DNA of 58,185 nt from an uncultured Bacteroidia bacterium. GTDB taxonomy: Bacteria; Bacteroidota; Bacteroidia; Bacteroidales; UBA932. Location: assembly GCA_902785575.1 (NCBI GenBank), contig CACZZF010000019.1:1-58185 (forward strand), in the 5' to 3' direction. Position 1 is the stretch's first letter. Every line of letters starts with the position of its first letter. The translations under genes were made by a program, and so were the position numbers. Shown here piece after piece: positions 28,056 to 36,398 of the stretch. The notes under the pieces were generated by a model. That model made no database searches, had not been told where the DNA came from, and saw only the letters and a list, made by a program, of their open reading frames with translations.

Positions 28056-28134
28056 TTTTTTCCATTGTATTTTCCATGGAAATGTGTAAATTCGCCTTTC
28101 CTTTCGAAGGACGGATTTAACAAATATATTTTCC

Positions 28135-29562
28135 ATGGGAGGTTTCTTCGGAACTATTTCAAAACGGGAGTGTGCCACCGACCTTTTCTACGGCACAGAT
28201 TACAACAGCCATCTTGGGACCCGCCGCGGCGGTCTCGCGACCTTCGACCCTGAGCGGGGATTCATGAGAGGCATCCACAGCCTTGAGAACGGATATTTCC
28301 GCAGCCGGTTTGAGGATGAACTCAGCAAGTTCACAGGCAATTCCGGAATCGGAATCATCAGCGACACTGACGCACAGCCAATGCTGGTCAATTCCCATCT
28401 CGGGAGGTTTGCCCTCGTCACCGTGGCCAGGGTCGGGAACGCCGAAGCTCTCGCAAAAAAATTCCTTGATGAAGGAATGTACCTTACGGAGTTCAGCAGC
28501 GGGAAGATCAACATCACGGAGCTTGTCAGCCTGCTTATAGTAAGGGGGAAAACCTTTGTGGAAGGCATTGAGAACGTGTTCCGGGAAGTCAAAGGATCCT
28601 GCTCGATGCTGATCCTGACCGAAGACGGGATAATCGCCGCCAGGGATGCCTGGGGCCGTACCCCTATAGCCATCGGATCAAAAGACGGAGCTATGGCTGT
28701 CAGTTCCGAAAGCACGGCGTTCGCCAATCTCGGATTCAGCACGGATCGATTTGTCGGACCAGGCGAGATCGTGCGGTTAAAAGCTGACGGAGTGGAACAG
28801 CTTAGGGCGCCGAATCCCCGCAAACAGGTCTGCTCCTTCCTATGGATATATTACGGTTTCCCTACCTCCTGCTATGACGGGAAGAATGTCGAGGAAGCCA
28901 GGTTCGCCAGCGGTAAAGAGATGGGAGAGCAAGAGGACATCGAAGTCGACTGCGCTTGTGGCGTTCCAGACAGCGGAATCGGTATGGCGGTCGGCTTCGC
29001 TGCCGGCCACAAGGTCCCTTACATGCGCACCATAGCCAAATATACCCCGACTTGGTCTCGTTCATTCATGCCTTCATATCAGAGCATGAGGGATCTTGTC
29101 GCCAAGATGAAGCTTATCCATAATGTGGATATGCTCAAGGGCAAAAAGGTTCTATTCTGCGATGACAGCATTGTCCGCGGCACCCAGCTTCGGGACAACA
29201 CCCGCCAGCTACATGAGAGCGGAGCCAAAGAGATCCACATGCGAATCTCCTGCCCTCCTCTCGTATTCGGATGCCCCTTCCTCAACTTCTCCACAAGTAA
29301 GACTGAGATGGAGCTGATTACCCGCAGGATCATCGGGCAATTCGAAGGAGACCCCGACAAGAATGTTGAGAAATACACTGACTCGACTACTCCGGAATAT
29401 GCCCGCATGGTAGATGAGATAGCCCGCCAACTGAATCTCGACTCCTTGAAATTCAACACGATAGAGACTCTTGTCAAGAGTATAGGACTCCCCAGGGAGG
29501 ACCTTTGCCTCCATTGCTTCGACGGCTCGTCAGCCTTCACTCTCGAAGAAGAGAACAAATAA
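28135..29562 (+). CDS. PurF-like amidophosphoribosyltransferase lacking the catalytic cysteine
   Basis: The 475-residue protein is colinear with PurF: an N-terminal Ntn-type glutaminase fold (about 1-230) and a phosphoribosyltransferase domain with the PRPP loop FCDDSIVRGTQLRDN (about 340-355). In PurF the mature N-terminus is a cysteine that attacks glutamine; here the protein begins MGGFFGTIS, so the position after Met is Gly. No alternative upstream start is available, since the bases before the ATG give no in-frame start in context. The glutaminase should therefore be inactive, or the enzyme uses free ammonia, or serves another role. I believe such MGGFFG proteins occur in other Bacteroidales as a second PurF paralog. 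Confidence 0.82.
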   Translation: MGGFFGTISKRECATDLFYGTDYNSHLGTRRGGLATFDPERGFMRGIHSLENGYFRSRFEDELSKFTGNSGIGIISDTDAQPMLVNSHLGRFALVTVARVGNAEALAKKFLDEGMYLTEFSSGKINITELVSLLIVRGKTFVEGIENVFREVKGSCSMLILTEDGIIAARDAWGRTPIAIGSKDGAMAVSSESTAFANLGFSTDRFVGPGEIVRLKADGVEQLRAPNPRKQVCSFLWIYYGFPTSCYDGKNVEEARFASGKEMGEQEDIEVDCACGVPDSGIGMAVGFAAGHKVPYMRTIAKYTPTWSRSFMPSYQSMRDLVAKMKLIHNVDMLKGKKVLFCDDSIVRGTQLRDNTRQLHESGAKEIHMRISCPPLVFGCPFLNFSTSKTEMELITRRIIGQFEGDPDKNVEKYTDSTTPEYARMVDEIARQLNLDSLKFNTIETLVKSIGLPREDLCLHCFDGSSAFTLEEENK

Positions 29563-30750
29563 ATGAAAGCCTTTTTTCTCGCCTTCATGGTGGTGGTATT
29601 CGCCACCACTTTCTATGTCGCCTGGCATATCTGGCGGCTGGTTCCGTCCGGATGGTTCCTAAGGCTTGTGATAGTAGGACTGTTCCTGGCTTGGATGGCG
29701 AGTTTCTTCATAGGCTTCGCCTTCTTGGAGAGGATCCCGTACAGGGCGGCCATTCCCCTTTATCAGATCGGAAACACTTGGCTGATAGCGTTTTTGTACT
29801 TGGCCCTGGCTTTCATTGTTCTGGATATTCTGTCACTCTGCCATCTGCTTCCAAAGGGTTTTCTAAAAGAGTCCTGGACAATGCTTGGAGCAATCGCCGG
29901 TGTTGTTACCCTGCTTTTGTTAGCGGGCAGTATACACTATCGCAATAAGCACCGGGAAGAGTTGATGCTAGAGACTTCAAAACCTTTGGAGAAGCCCCTA
30001 ACGGTGGTTCTCGCCAGCGACCTTCATCTTGGCTACCACAACCGCAAGGCTGAACTGGGACGGTGGATAGACCTGTTCAACGCCGAGAATCCGGATCTGG
30101 TTCTGATTGGCGGGGACATTATCGACAGGAGTTTGAGACCGGTCATCAGAGACAACTATGCCCCGGAGTTCAAGAGGCTTTCCGCTCCGATCTGGACCGT
30201 CCTTGGGAACCATGAATATTACAGCGATGTCGAAGGCTCTGAGAAGTTTTTCAAAGATGCCGGAATCAGCTTGTTGAAAGACAGTTACATCGACACTCTC
30301 GGCATCCGCATCGTAGGCCGGAACGACCGCTCCTACCCCTGCCGGCCGGCCTTATGGGAGATCCTTCCAAAGGACGATGTTGATGAAGTATCTGACTCTG
30401 AGGAAAGCCTGCCACAGGCGAGCATTTACCCGGATAGGGCGCGAAGCGCAGCGAGCCTGGGGCAGGGCTTTCCTCAGACCGAGCCCTTTACGATTCTGCT
30501 GGACCACCAGCCTTATAATCTGGAGGAAGCCGAGGAAGCCGGAATCGACTTCCAGTTCAGCGGCCACACCCACCGGGGCCAAGTCTGGCCGATCTCATGG
30601 ATCACTGACGCCATGTACGAGAAAGCCTGGGGCCATCACCAGCGTGGCGCGACTAACTATTATGTCAGCTCTGGTCTAGGAATATGGGGCGCCAAGATCC
30701 GAATAGGCACCCGCTCTGAATACCTTGTGCTTCACATCAACAGCAAATAA
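29563..30750 (+). CDS. Membrane-bound metallophosphoesterase (calcineurin-like)
   Basis: A 395-residue protein with about four N-terminal membrane helices (1-130) and a calcineurin-like phosphoesterase domain (about 145-395). Metal ligands are in SDLHLG, GGDIIDRS, LGNHEYY and SGHTHRGQ. Members act on nucleotides or lipid-linked phosphates such as UDP-diacylglucosamine; substrate here unknown. Start directly abuts the purF-like stop (TAAATG). A 60-bp in-frame insertion at about 30418-30477, holding a family A repeat, adds a 20-residue loop (ASIYPDRARSAASLGQGFPQ) between EESLPQ and TEPF. The gene overlaps the convergent LAB_N/CtlX gene by 14 bases. Confidence 0.87.
   Translation: MKAFFLAFMVVVFATTFYVAWHIWRLVPSGWFLRLVIVGLFLAWMASFFIGFAFLERIPYRAAIPLYQIGNTWLIAFLYLALAFIVLDILSLCHLLPKGFLKESWTMLGAIAGVVTLLLLAGSIHYRNKHREELMLETSKPLEKPLTVVLASDLHLGYHNRKAELGRWIDLFNAENPDLVLIGGDIIDRSLRPVIRDNYAPEFKRLSAPIWTVLGNHEYYSDVEGSEKFFKDAGISLLKDSYIDTLGIRIVGRNDRSYPCRPALWEILPKDDVDEVSDSEESLPQASIYPDRARSAASLGQGFPQTEPFTILLDHQPYNLEEAEEAGIDFQFSGHTHRGQVWPISWITDAMYEKAWGHHQRGATNYYVSSGLGIWGAKIRIGTRSEYLVLHINSK
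30397..30478 (+). repeat. Family A fold-back repeat inside metallophosphoesterase gene
   Basis: The 35-nt core (30420-30454) is identical to the loop of the terminator at 12291-12325. It lies between inverted arms 30397-30419 and 30455-30478, which pair over 23 bp with one mismatch and one extra base. The arm sequence belongs to this locus and is unrelated to the arms at 12268-12347. Confidence 0.85.
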
Positions 30751-32266
30751 CCTCAGCCAGCATACACCTCGCCGACCCTCCTCCAACCTCCTCAATATGA
30801 GGAATATGGACCGGGAGGATCTCTCCACATTCAGAAAGGGCTGCCAATTGCTCTGGAGTGAGACAATCCTTGGCTGTATGCGACATGACTATGAGATGAT
30901 CCCCATTGATATTCCTGACATCCAAGATATTACCGGCGTAGAGATGCATCTGCTCCGCGGTTATCCGGATAATCTTCTTGCCGGAAGCTGACAAATTGGA
31001 CTCAATCTCTTTCAACTCAGGAGGCGAGATAATCACATCCTCACAAACCACCGCGAACTTCTCACCCACTGACATCATAACGTTAGTGTGGTAGATAGGA
31101 TATCCGGTCTTGTCAACCGCATCGAAAAGAATGGAATTGTAACCCATCTTGCGGCAGAAATCATCCAGAACGACCTCAGATGTTCGGGGAGAGCGACAGG
31201 CGTAAGCGATTCTGGCCTTCCTGTCCAGAACCATGCTTCCGGTGCTCTCCAGGAATTTACCTTTGTCCTCCCAATGGGAAAGGTCCAAGATGCGTTTCGT
31301 CCCGGCGGCACCCATGATCATCCTGATGATAGCCGGATCACGCTCAAGCCTACGGTTCGGAGCGAACATTGGGTACAATACCAGCGAGCCGTCCCCATGG
31401 GTGGAGAACCAGTTGTTGGGGAATATAGAGTCCGGGGTCTGAGGTTCCGGGGTGTCTTGTGCCACAAGCACAGGGATTTCATGCTCCTTCAGAAGATTGA
31501 CCATCTCGTCAAACTCTTCTAGCGCCCGCCTCTGGATGTCCTCTTCCGCGATCCTCATCTGAAAAGGATTGCTGGAGGCTGTCTGCTCATTATAGCCGAA
31601 GCGGACTGGCCTCACCATCAGTAATTTGGTGGTCTTACTGATCCTTTTCGCGGAAGCGATTGAAATCATAAGATTACGTATTGAGAATACTATGGAGAAC
31701 TGACCGATCGCCAGCACCCAGTCGTGCCGGATCAAGCCATAAATGATTATCATTACCGATCCCACCACAGCCATGACCCAATGGCCAGTGGGAAGGATCG
31801 AGGCCCTGCGCCGGTAGCTATAGACCAGTTGGTAGACCGAGCGGAGCTCGTAGACCGCCTGGCCCAAGACTCCGAAAAGAAGGAGCCGCATGGGCACATA
31901 TTCATTGTGGAGGAAAGTCTCTGAGAACGTAGGCAAATCCCTGACAATCAAGGCCAGAATCACCAATGGGAAGATAGCCTGAAGGATCACCACGAAGCGA
32001 GGGACCCTCTTGTAGAGGCCGAGGATGCTAATGTTCCACATGTAGATGTAGTAGCCCACGCTCTCCCCGAAAATGATGGAAAAATCTTTCCTGAGCCAAC
32101 CGTAAAGATAGAGAACCACAGCCCCGATACTGCTCAGCACCCAGTATATTCCCGGAGACTCCACCCTCTTGGACTTCTCCGACATGTACCACTGGATCAG
32201 GAGCCGTAGGCCATAGATGCCCATCCCGGCCAATCCGAGAAGATATACCCATACAGGACTGTCCAT
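30737..32266 (-). CDS. LAB_N membrane domain fused to CtlX-type amidinotransferase/hydrolase
   Basis: The 509-residue protein has six or so membrane helices at 1-205 forming two LAB_N (lipid A biosynthesis N-terminal) units, each with the pattern GxxxYxxRxxxQW or its relative, and a cytosolic guanidino-modifying enzyme domain at about 215-509. The latter resembles CtlX, a citrulline/arginine-type hydrolase: FPNNWFSTH at 282-290, Glu340, His393 and the nucleophile Cys501 in GGGSARCML. LAB_N and CtlX are usually separate proteins. The start is 2 nt after the OlsF-like gene stop. Function of the fusion is unknown; a role in modifying an amino-acid-containing lipid is only a guess from the neighbour. 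Confidence 0.8.
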   Translation of the reverse strand: MDSPVWVYLLGLAGMGIYGLRLLIQWYMSEKSKRVESPGIYWVLSSIGAVVLYLYGWLRKDFSIIFGESVGYYIYMWNISILGLYKRVPRFVVILQAIFPLVILALIVRDLPTFSETFLHNEYVPMRLLLFGVLGQAVYELRSVYQLVYSYRRRASILPTGHWVMAVVGSVMIIIYGLIRHDWVLAIGQFSIVFSIRNLMISIASAKRISKTTKLLMVRPVRFGYNEQTASSNPFQMRIAEEDIQRRALEEFDEMVNLLKEHEIPVLVAQDTPEPQTPDSIFPNNWFSTHGDGSLVLYPMFAPNRRLERDPAIIRMIMGAAGTKRILDLSHWEDKGKFLESTGSMVLDRKARIAYACRSPRTSEVVLDDFCRKMGYNSILFDAVDKTGYPIYHTNVMMSVGEKFAVVCEDVIISPPELKEIESNLSASGKKIIRITAEQMHLYAGNILDVRNINGDHLIVMSHTAKDCLTPEQLAALSECGEILPVHIPHIEEVGGGSARCMLAEVICC

Positions 32267-32268
32267 GC

Positions 32269-34170
32269 CTATTCAGAATTATTGGCTCCATAGAAATGCC
32301 GGAGCACAGCCTCTCCTGTCTCCTTAGGGAAGGAGCGGACTAGCGAACGCATAATAGCCTCTGGGTAATCGTTCTTTTTCAGCACAATCATTCCATCGAG
32401 GCAATCGCTGAAAAGAGGATCCACGTTGAAACAGGCCACCTTCGCACCATAACTGAAATATTTCCGGAACAGTACCGGGAGCCGGTATTCTCCATTCGAG
32501 ATGGCTCCGATCAGCCTGTCGAACGCATCGATATCTCCCTTTGGGACTCCTGAGAGAAGACCCTCCGGATTAACCCGCAGGAAATCAGGCTTGAATGGAT
32601 GGGTTGGCTTCGCAAAAGACTCCGCGTCAGGAAGGCCGAAGTCCCTCTCTAAGAAATATACCGTCAGGCTCTTGTACAGATCAGGCATTCCGGAACTGAG
32701 GGTCACGGTTCCAGTGAGGTAAATGGATTCGGGATCCCGTGACATCGCTACCGCAAGGCCAGCGAGCAATAATTTGAGGGGCATGACCTCTCTCTGATAT
32801 TTGCAGGCTATAAATGATCTGCCAAGTTCCATCCCATGGGAAAGGATCTCTTTGGCGGCCGGCCCGAAGTCAAGGAGACTGGCTGTATATAGTCCATCCA
32901 AACCCTTGCTGGGGACTATCTCCGTACCGAAACCGATCCGGTAGGCTCCGACTATCTCTTCATTGGGTATATTCCACAATATCAGATGCTTATAGTAGGT
33001 GTCGTAAGGATCCGTGTCATGAGGTTGTCCTGTTCCCTCCCCGACCGACCGGAAAGTCTCTTCCCTAAGGCGGTATAGCTCGCGCATGGCATCCGGAGCG
33101 TCGGAAGCATCGATCAGATAGGCCTTGTAGTCTCCGGATTGGAATATTTCCTTGTCTTTGAGGCGTTCCATCTGGGAACGGACAATCTGGGGATCAACAG
33201 GATCGGCAATCGGTTCCTGGGCCTTTTCCGGTCCCTGAGCGGAGCCGAAGGGCCGGTCACCCGACTGAAGCACCTGAGCCTCAAGCGCATAAGTGCGATT
33301 GCGGAGATATTCCTTAAGAGTCGGAACACTCAAGGCAGCGATTTCGGCCGCCGGAATAGCCTTGCCGATCCGCACTTTCACAAGAGTACCATTTTTGCAG
33401 GCAAGTTCCCGAACCAACCGGACGGTCCTGAGCCTCGGATGGATTTTGCCCAGCAGATGGAAGAATGTGGTGTTGGTCCCGTCGAAATAAATCGGGACGA
33501 CCGGCAGGCCGGAGTTCTTTATGAGTTTGAGAATATTGTCCGGCCATGGCTTGTCCTCGATGACCATTCCCTTGATTGGTTCCTGAGCTTTATTCCCCGG
33601 TCCCTGAGCCTGTCGAAGGACCGATGGTCCCAGAGCCGTCCGCCTTCCCTTTTTCTGCCAAGTCGAGACCTCGCCTGTCGGGAATAGCCCCAAGGCTCCC
33701 CCCGAGGCGATGTGACCGAGCGCTGTACGTATCCCGGTAATGCTCTTAGCTCCTCCGGTCGAGAAGTTGTCCACGGGAATAAACCACTTCGTCAGGTTGG
33801 CGACCTTGGCCAGCAGGAAGGTGGTCAGAATCTTGAAGTCGCTCCTTCTGGGATTAATTATAGCATTGAGAATCAGCCCGTCAGCTCCTCCGAAAGGATG
33901 GTTGGATACTGTCAGGAAACCGCCTTCAGAAGGGATATTCGCCAGTTGATCCTCAGGGACCTCATACGAGATTCCGAACCTTTTCAGGACTTCCTCTGAG
34001 AATTCGGGTCCCTGGAGATCGGCCACATAGGGATAAATTTTGTTAAGTTTCCCGATGCCCAGGATCCCATACAAGGCCCCGGCCACGCACTTCCCCACCA
34101 GGCCTTTCAGCCCCAAAGCCTGCCGCAGGCCCTCCTTGCTAATCAGTACTTTCTCGCTCATAACAAACAA
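32269..34170 (-). CDS. OlsF-like bifunctional aminolipid acyltransferase
   Basis: A 633-residue protein that combines a PlsC-like O-acyltransferase (about 60-290, with NHPFGGADG at 90-98) and a GNAT-type N-acyltransferase (about 345-500, OlsB/hemolysin family, with GAYRIGFG and ELGRSFI). This matches the order reported for OlsF, which makes ornithine-type aminolipids by acylating the amino acid and then the hydroxyl; in Bacteroides related separate proteins make glycine lipids. Start could also be ATG at codon 4 (MSEKVL). Two family D repeats are inserted in frame at about residues 179-198 and 303-323. Tightly linked to the AAA ATPase upstream (7 nt) and the LAB_N/CtlX gene downstream. Confidence 0.8.
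   Translation of the reverse strand: MFVMSEKVLISKEGLRQALGLKGLVGKCVAGALYGILGIGKLNKIYPYVADLQGPEFSEEVLKRFGISYEVPEDQLANIPSEGGFLTVSNHPFGGADGLILNAIINPRRSDFKILTTFLLAKVANLTKWFIPVDNFSTGGAKSITGIRTALGHIASGGALGLFPTGEVSTWQKKGRRTALGPSVLRQAQGPGNKAQEPIKGMVIEDKPWPDNILKLIKNSGLPVVPIYFDGTNTTFFHLLGKIHPRLRTVRLVRELACKNGTLVKVRIGKAIPAAEIAALSVPTLKEYLRNRTYALEAQVLQSGDRPFGSAQGPEKAQEPIADPVDPQIVRSQMERLKDKEIFQSGDYKAYLIDASDAPDAMRELYRLREETFRSVGEGTGQPHDTDPYDTYYKHLILWNIPNEEIVGAYRIGFGTEIVPSKGLDGLYTASLLDFGPAAKEILSHGMELGRSFIACKYQREVMPLKLLLAGLAVAMSRDPESIYLTGTVTLSSGMPDLYKSLTVYFLERDFGLPDAESFAKPTHPFKPDFLRVNPEGLLSGVPKGDIDAFDRLIGAISNGEYRLPVLFRKYFSYGAKVACFNVDPLFSDCLDGMIVLKKNDYPEAIMRSLVRSFPKETGEAVLRHFYGANNSE
33207..33262 (+). repeat. Family D repeat, copy 1 (inside OlsF-like gene)
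   Basis: Contains GGTTCCTGGGCC, a short spacer, then GGTCCCTGAGC...GCCGAAGGGCCGG, which can fold as CCGGTCCCT against AGGGCCGG. A related sequence in the same orientation lies at 33576-33634. On the coding strand it is translated as a linker containing FGSAQGPEKAQEP. Confidence 0.7.
33576..33634 (+). repeat. Family D repeat, copy 2 (inside OlsF-like gene)
   Basis: Contains GGTTCCTGAGC, a short spacer, then CGGTCCCTGAGCCTGTCGAA and AGGACCG, folding as CGGTCC against GGACCG. It is read in frame as the linker VLRQAQGPGNKAQEP between ALGPS and KGMVIEDKPW. Confidence 0.7.
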
Positions 34171-34177
34171 GTACAGT

Positions 34178-35308
34178 TTAATTAAGCCCCTTCAACCATT
34201 CCGACATGAAACGGTCATATACAATATACCCTTCCGCATCCCGGTAGATCTGCTCATCATCGAGAAGCCGTTTTAGGGATCCTCGGACACTGCTCGCCGC
34301 ATTCAACCCATATTTCGCGAGGAAGCCACCTGAAAGGATTTCCTTCACCCGATCCTCCTTGGCAATGGCCTTAAGCAGTTTTCCCTGCCCCTTTGAATAC
34401 GCTCTCAGGATCGACTGGTAGTAATATTCGTTATCAGATAGTATTTCCCTGATAGCAATCAGCACATTACTTCCATCAATCTCTTTTGTTCTGTATCCAT
34501 ACAGTTTATTCAAGACTTTTTGGACGTACCAAGTGTGCCCATCGTATCTGTCATATACAGAGTTAAACACTTCTTCCGGCAGGTCTCTCCCAGCTTTCTT
34601 GAAGAAATCCGATGCGAAAACATAGTATTTACCTCTATCTATCGGCCCTATCGAAAGACTCGAAGCGCTGCTGTAAAAAGGACGTTTTGGAGAATGGAAC
34701 ATCTCAGAGAGCATGTGTGATTGACTGCCGGAAAACACGAAATGGACATTTCCCAAGAATTGGATGTGAGATCGAAGGAAGGCCTCCACATTCGTCTCCG
34801 GATAATACGCCACCTGCTGGAATTCATCAAAAGCCACAAAGCACTGCCTGCCGCTATTCTTCAGATAAGAAAAAATCTGTTCTATCGTCATTTGCTCCTC
34901 ACCATGAGCGATGTCCACAGAAAACTTTGGAGCGCCGCTCACGGGATCAAATGAAAGGGCCGGTCGAAGCCTTGAGAAAAGTCGCGCCGCCTTTTTAAGA
35001 ATTGTCATAGGGGAAGCATCCATCTGCTCCATGACCGCGATTGAGAATGACTTGGCCAGATCCGCCAGACAATTTGTGGGCAGCAAATCGACATAAATTG
35101 TCAGAACCGATTGATCGTCAAGCTTTAAACGGCGGAACGCATGGTGGATCAGGCCGGTTTTCCCCATTCTGCGAGGTGATATCAGAGTGAGGTTATTGCC
35201 ATTCATCAGCTCTGTCACCATCCTCTCAGTCTCAGCCTCCCGATCGCAGAAATAATCCGGAGACTCATAGCCACTGACAACAAACGGATTTGTTAGCGCA
35301 TCTTTCAT
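34178..35308 (-). CDS. AAA ATPase of the archaeal-type (PF01637-like) family
   Basis: A 376-residue P-loop ATPase with SPRRMGKT (44-51) as Walker A, VAFDEFQQ (158-165) as Walker B and a C-terminal winged-helix-like region (about 290-370). Proteins of this kind are multiplied in Bacteroidales and have no agreed function. It reads directly into the OlsF-like gene (7 nt). Its leader carries the palindrome described at 35319-35345. Confidence 0.8.
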   Translation of the reverse strand: MKDALTNPFVVSGYESPDYFCDREAETERMVTELMNGNNLTLISPRRMGKTGLIHHAFRRLKLDDQSVLTIYVDLLPTNCLADLAKSFSIAVMEQMDASPMTILKKAARLFSRLRPALSFDPVSGAPKFSVDIAHGEEQMTIEQIFSYLKNSGRQCFVAFDEFQQVAYYPETNVEAFLRSHIQFLGNVHFVFSGSQSHMLSEMFHSPKRPFYSSASSLSIGPIDRGKYYVFASDFFKKAGRDLPEEVFNSVYDRYDGHTWYVQKVLNKLYGYRTKEIDGSNVLIAIREILSDNEYYYQSILRAYSKGQGKLLKAIAKEDRVKEILSGGFLAKYGLNAASSVRGSLKRLLDDEQIYRDAEGYIVYDRFMSEWLKGLN

Positions 35309-35318
35309 TTTGCCATTC

Positions 35319-35345
35319 TTGCGTTGCGTAACTTTCGTAACGCAA
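35319..35345 (-). promoter_or_regulatory. Palindromic leader motif upstream of the AAA ATPase
   Basis: Minus strand reads TTGCGTTACGAAAGTTACGC and ends AACGCAA, so TTGCGTT pairs with AACGCAA across the element. It lies 11 nt before the ATPase start. A similar sequence (TTTGCATTACGAAAAAGTCG on the minus strand) occurs at 57894-57920. It may be an operator or a transcript-end hairpin. Confidence 0.4.
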
Positions 35346-35544
35346 AAATAGCAATAAAGATTGGATTATGCAATAGCCAAAAGAGAAAGAGAGTTTTTCG
35401 GGACGGGGACGGGCAAGGATCCTTACGGAAGCAATCTGAATATCCAATTGACGCCGAGAGCATTATAATTGATGACTCAGCGTCATTTAAGGTGGAAAAA
35501 CGCTTCCGACTTAAAAGAAGGTAACCTCCCGCACCTTAATCCCT

Positions 35545-35653
35545 GGCAAGGTCGAATTATCGGGTGGGGTACCTTGCCTGACGAAAAGGCCACTGACTGC
35601 CCTGCAACGCCATTTCCCCAGGCAAGATCAAGCCACTTTAATTCGACCTTGCC
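35545..35653. repeat. Inverted GCAAGGT repeats upstream of hicAB
   Basis: GGCAAGGTCGAATTA (35545-35559) is repeated as its exact complement at 35639-35653. A nested shorter pair, GGCAAGGT (35545-35552) and ACCTTGCC (35571-35578), could form a local hairpin. Related GCAAGG sequences occur at about 35411 and at 36399-36429 on the other side of hicAB. The rest of the 437-nt gap 35309-35745 shows no convincing gene. Confidence 0.7.
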
Positions 35654-35671
35654 TGGAAATGGGAATTTAGC

Positions 35672-35725
35672 GGTAAAATTTCTATCGATAAATAATTTGA
35701 TCAATAGAAATTTTACCTATATTTG
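35672..35725 (+). promoter_or_regulatory. hicAB promoter with 14-bp inverted-repeat operator
   Basis: GGTAAAATTTCTAT (35672-35685) and its perfect complement ATAGAAATTTTACC (35704-35717) flank the -33 element TTTG (35696-35699); the right arm fills the space before the -7 element TATATTTG (35718-35725). A repressor bound across the arms would cover the promoter. HicB proteins with an HTH tail are known to autoregulate, so HicB is the likely ligand. Confidence 0.75.
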
Positions 35726-35745
35726 TTGAGCTAAACAAAGAAACT

Positions 35746-35928
35746 ATGAAATTCGATGAATTCCATAAACTGGTTCGGCTCAATGGCTGGATCAAATTAC
35801 GCCAGATGGAAACCAGCCATGTCATTTACAAGAAGGGTCGACAAACATATCCTGTTCCATACCACAAAGGAAAGGAAATAGGCAAAGGACTGGAGGCAAA
35901 AATGAGGAAAGAAATGAAACTGAAGTAA
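35746..35928 (+). CDS. hicA: HicA-family toxin (mRNA interferase)
   Basis: A 60-residue basic protein with the double-stranded-RNA-binding-like HicA fold: Gly14 and Trp15 in LNGWIKL, the active histidine in METSHVIYKK (His26) and the C-terminal PYHKGKEIGKGL. HicA toxins cleave mRNA and are held inactive by HicB. The gene is preceded by a strong promoter/operator and followed after 13 nt by hicB. Confidence 0.85.
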   Translation: MKFDEFHKLVRLNGWIKLRQMETSHVIYKKGRQTYPVPYHKGKEIGKGLEAKMRKEMKLK

Positions 35929-35941
35929 TTAGGATAATACT

Positions 35942-36349
35942 ATGAATAATATATCAGCTATAATAGAGAGAGCCAAAGATGGAACTTATTGCGTCTACTG
36001 CGAGAAAGAGATATTCTCAGGAGCGGGAACTACCATCGAAGAGGCCAAACAGGACATGTTGAATCAGATGAGATTCTACAAGGAAACCGCGATCAAGGAG
36101 GGCTTCAAATATCCGGCATTTCTTGATGGAGAATATGAGATCGTTTATTCCATAGATTCTTTGAGTCTATTGAAATACTACGTCGGAGCGGGAATCCTCT
36201 CGCTCGCTGGCATGGAAAAGATCTCAGGAATCAACCAGAAGCAACTCTGGTCATACTTGCATGGCACAAAGCCACGAAAAGCCCAGGCCCGCAGGTTAGA
36301 CTCCGGTTTCCGCACCCTCTGCGAAGACTTGAACAGCATCTTCGCCTAA
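35942..36349 (+). CDS. hicB: HicB-family antitoxin with C-terminal HTH
   Basis: A 135-residue antitoxin. Residues 1-60 form the partial RNase H-like HicB fold (IIERAKDGTYCVYCEKEIF, then GAGTTIEEAKQDM), which binds HicA. Residues about 85-120 contain a helix-turn-helix (LAGMEKISGINQKQLWSYLHG) that should bind the operator upstream of hicA. Both genes lie between GCAAGGT palindromes, so the module may have arrived as a cassette. Confidence 0.85.
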   Translation: MNNISAIIERAKDGTYCVYCEKEIFSGAGTTIEEAKQDMLNQMRFYKETAIKEGFKYPAFLDGEYEIVYSIDSLSLLKYYVGAGILSLAGMEKISGINQKQLWSYLHGTKPRKAQARRLDSGFRTLCEDLNSIFA

Positions 36350-36398
36350 GCCAGATGTTTCACGCTCCCGGACTGGACGGATTTCAGAACGGGGATGA

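Noticed and set aside
28065..28140. Repeated TATTTTCCATGG before the PurF-like gene as an alternative start or operator
   Set aside because: The first copy leads to a frame with no homology; two chance copies in AT-rich DNA are weak evidence for an operator.
35324..35524. Small plus-strand frame upstream of hicA
   Set aside because: Crosses the ATPase leader and repeat sequence, with no similarity or plausible start context.
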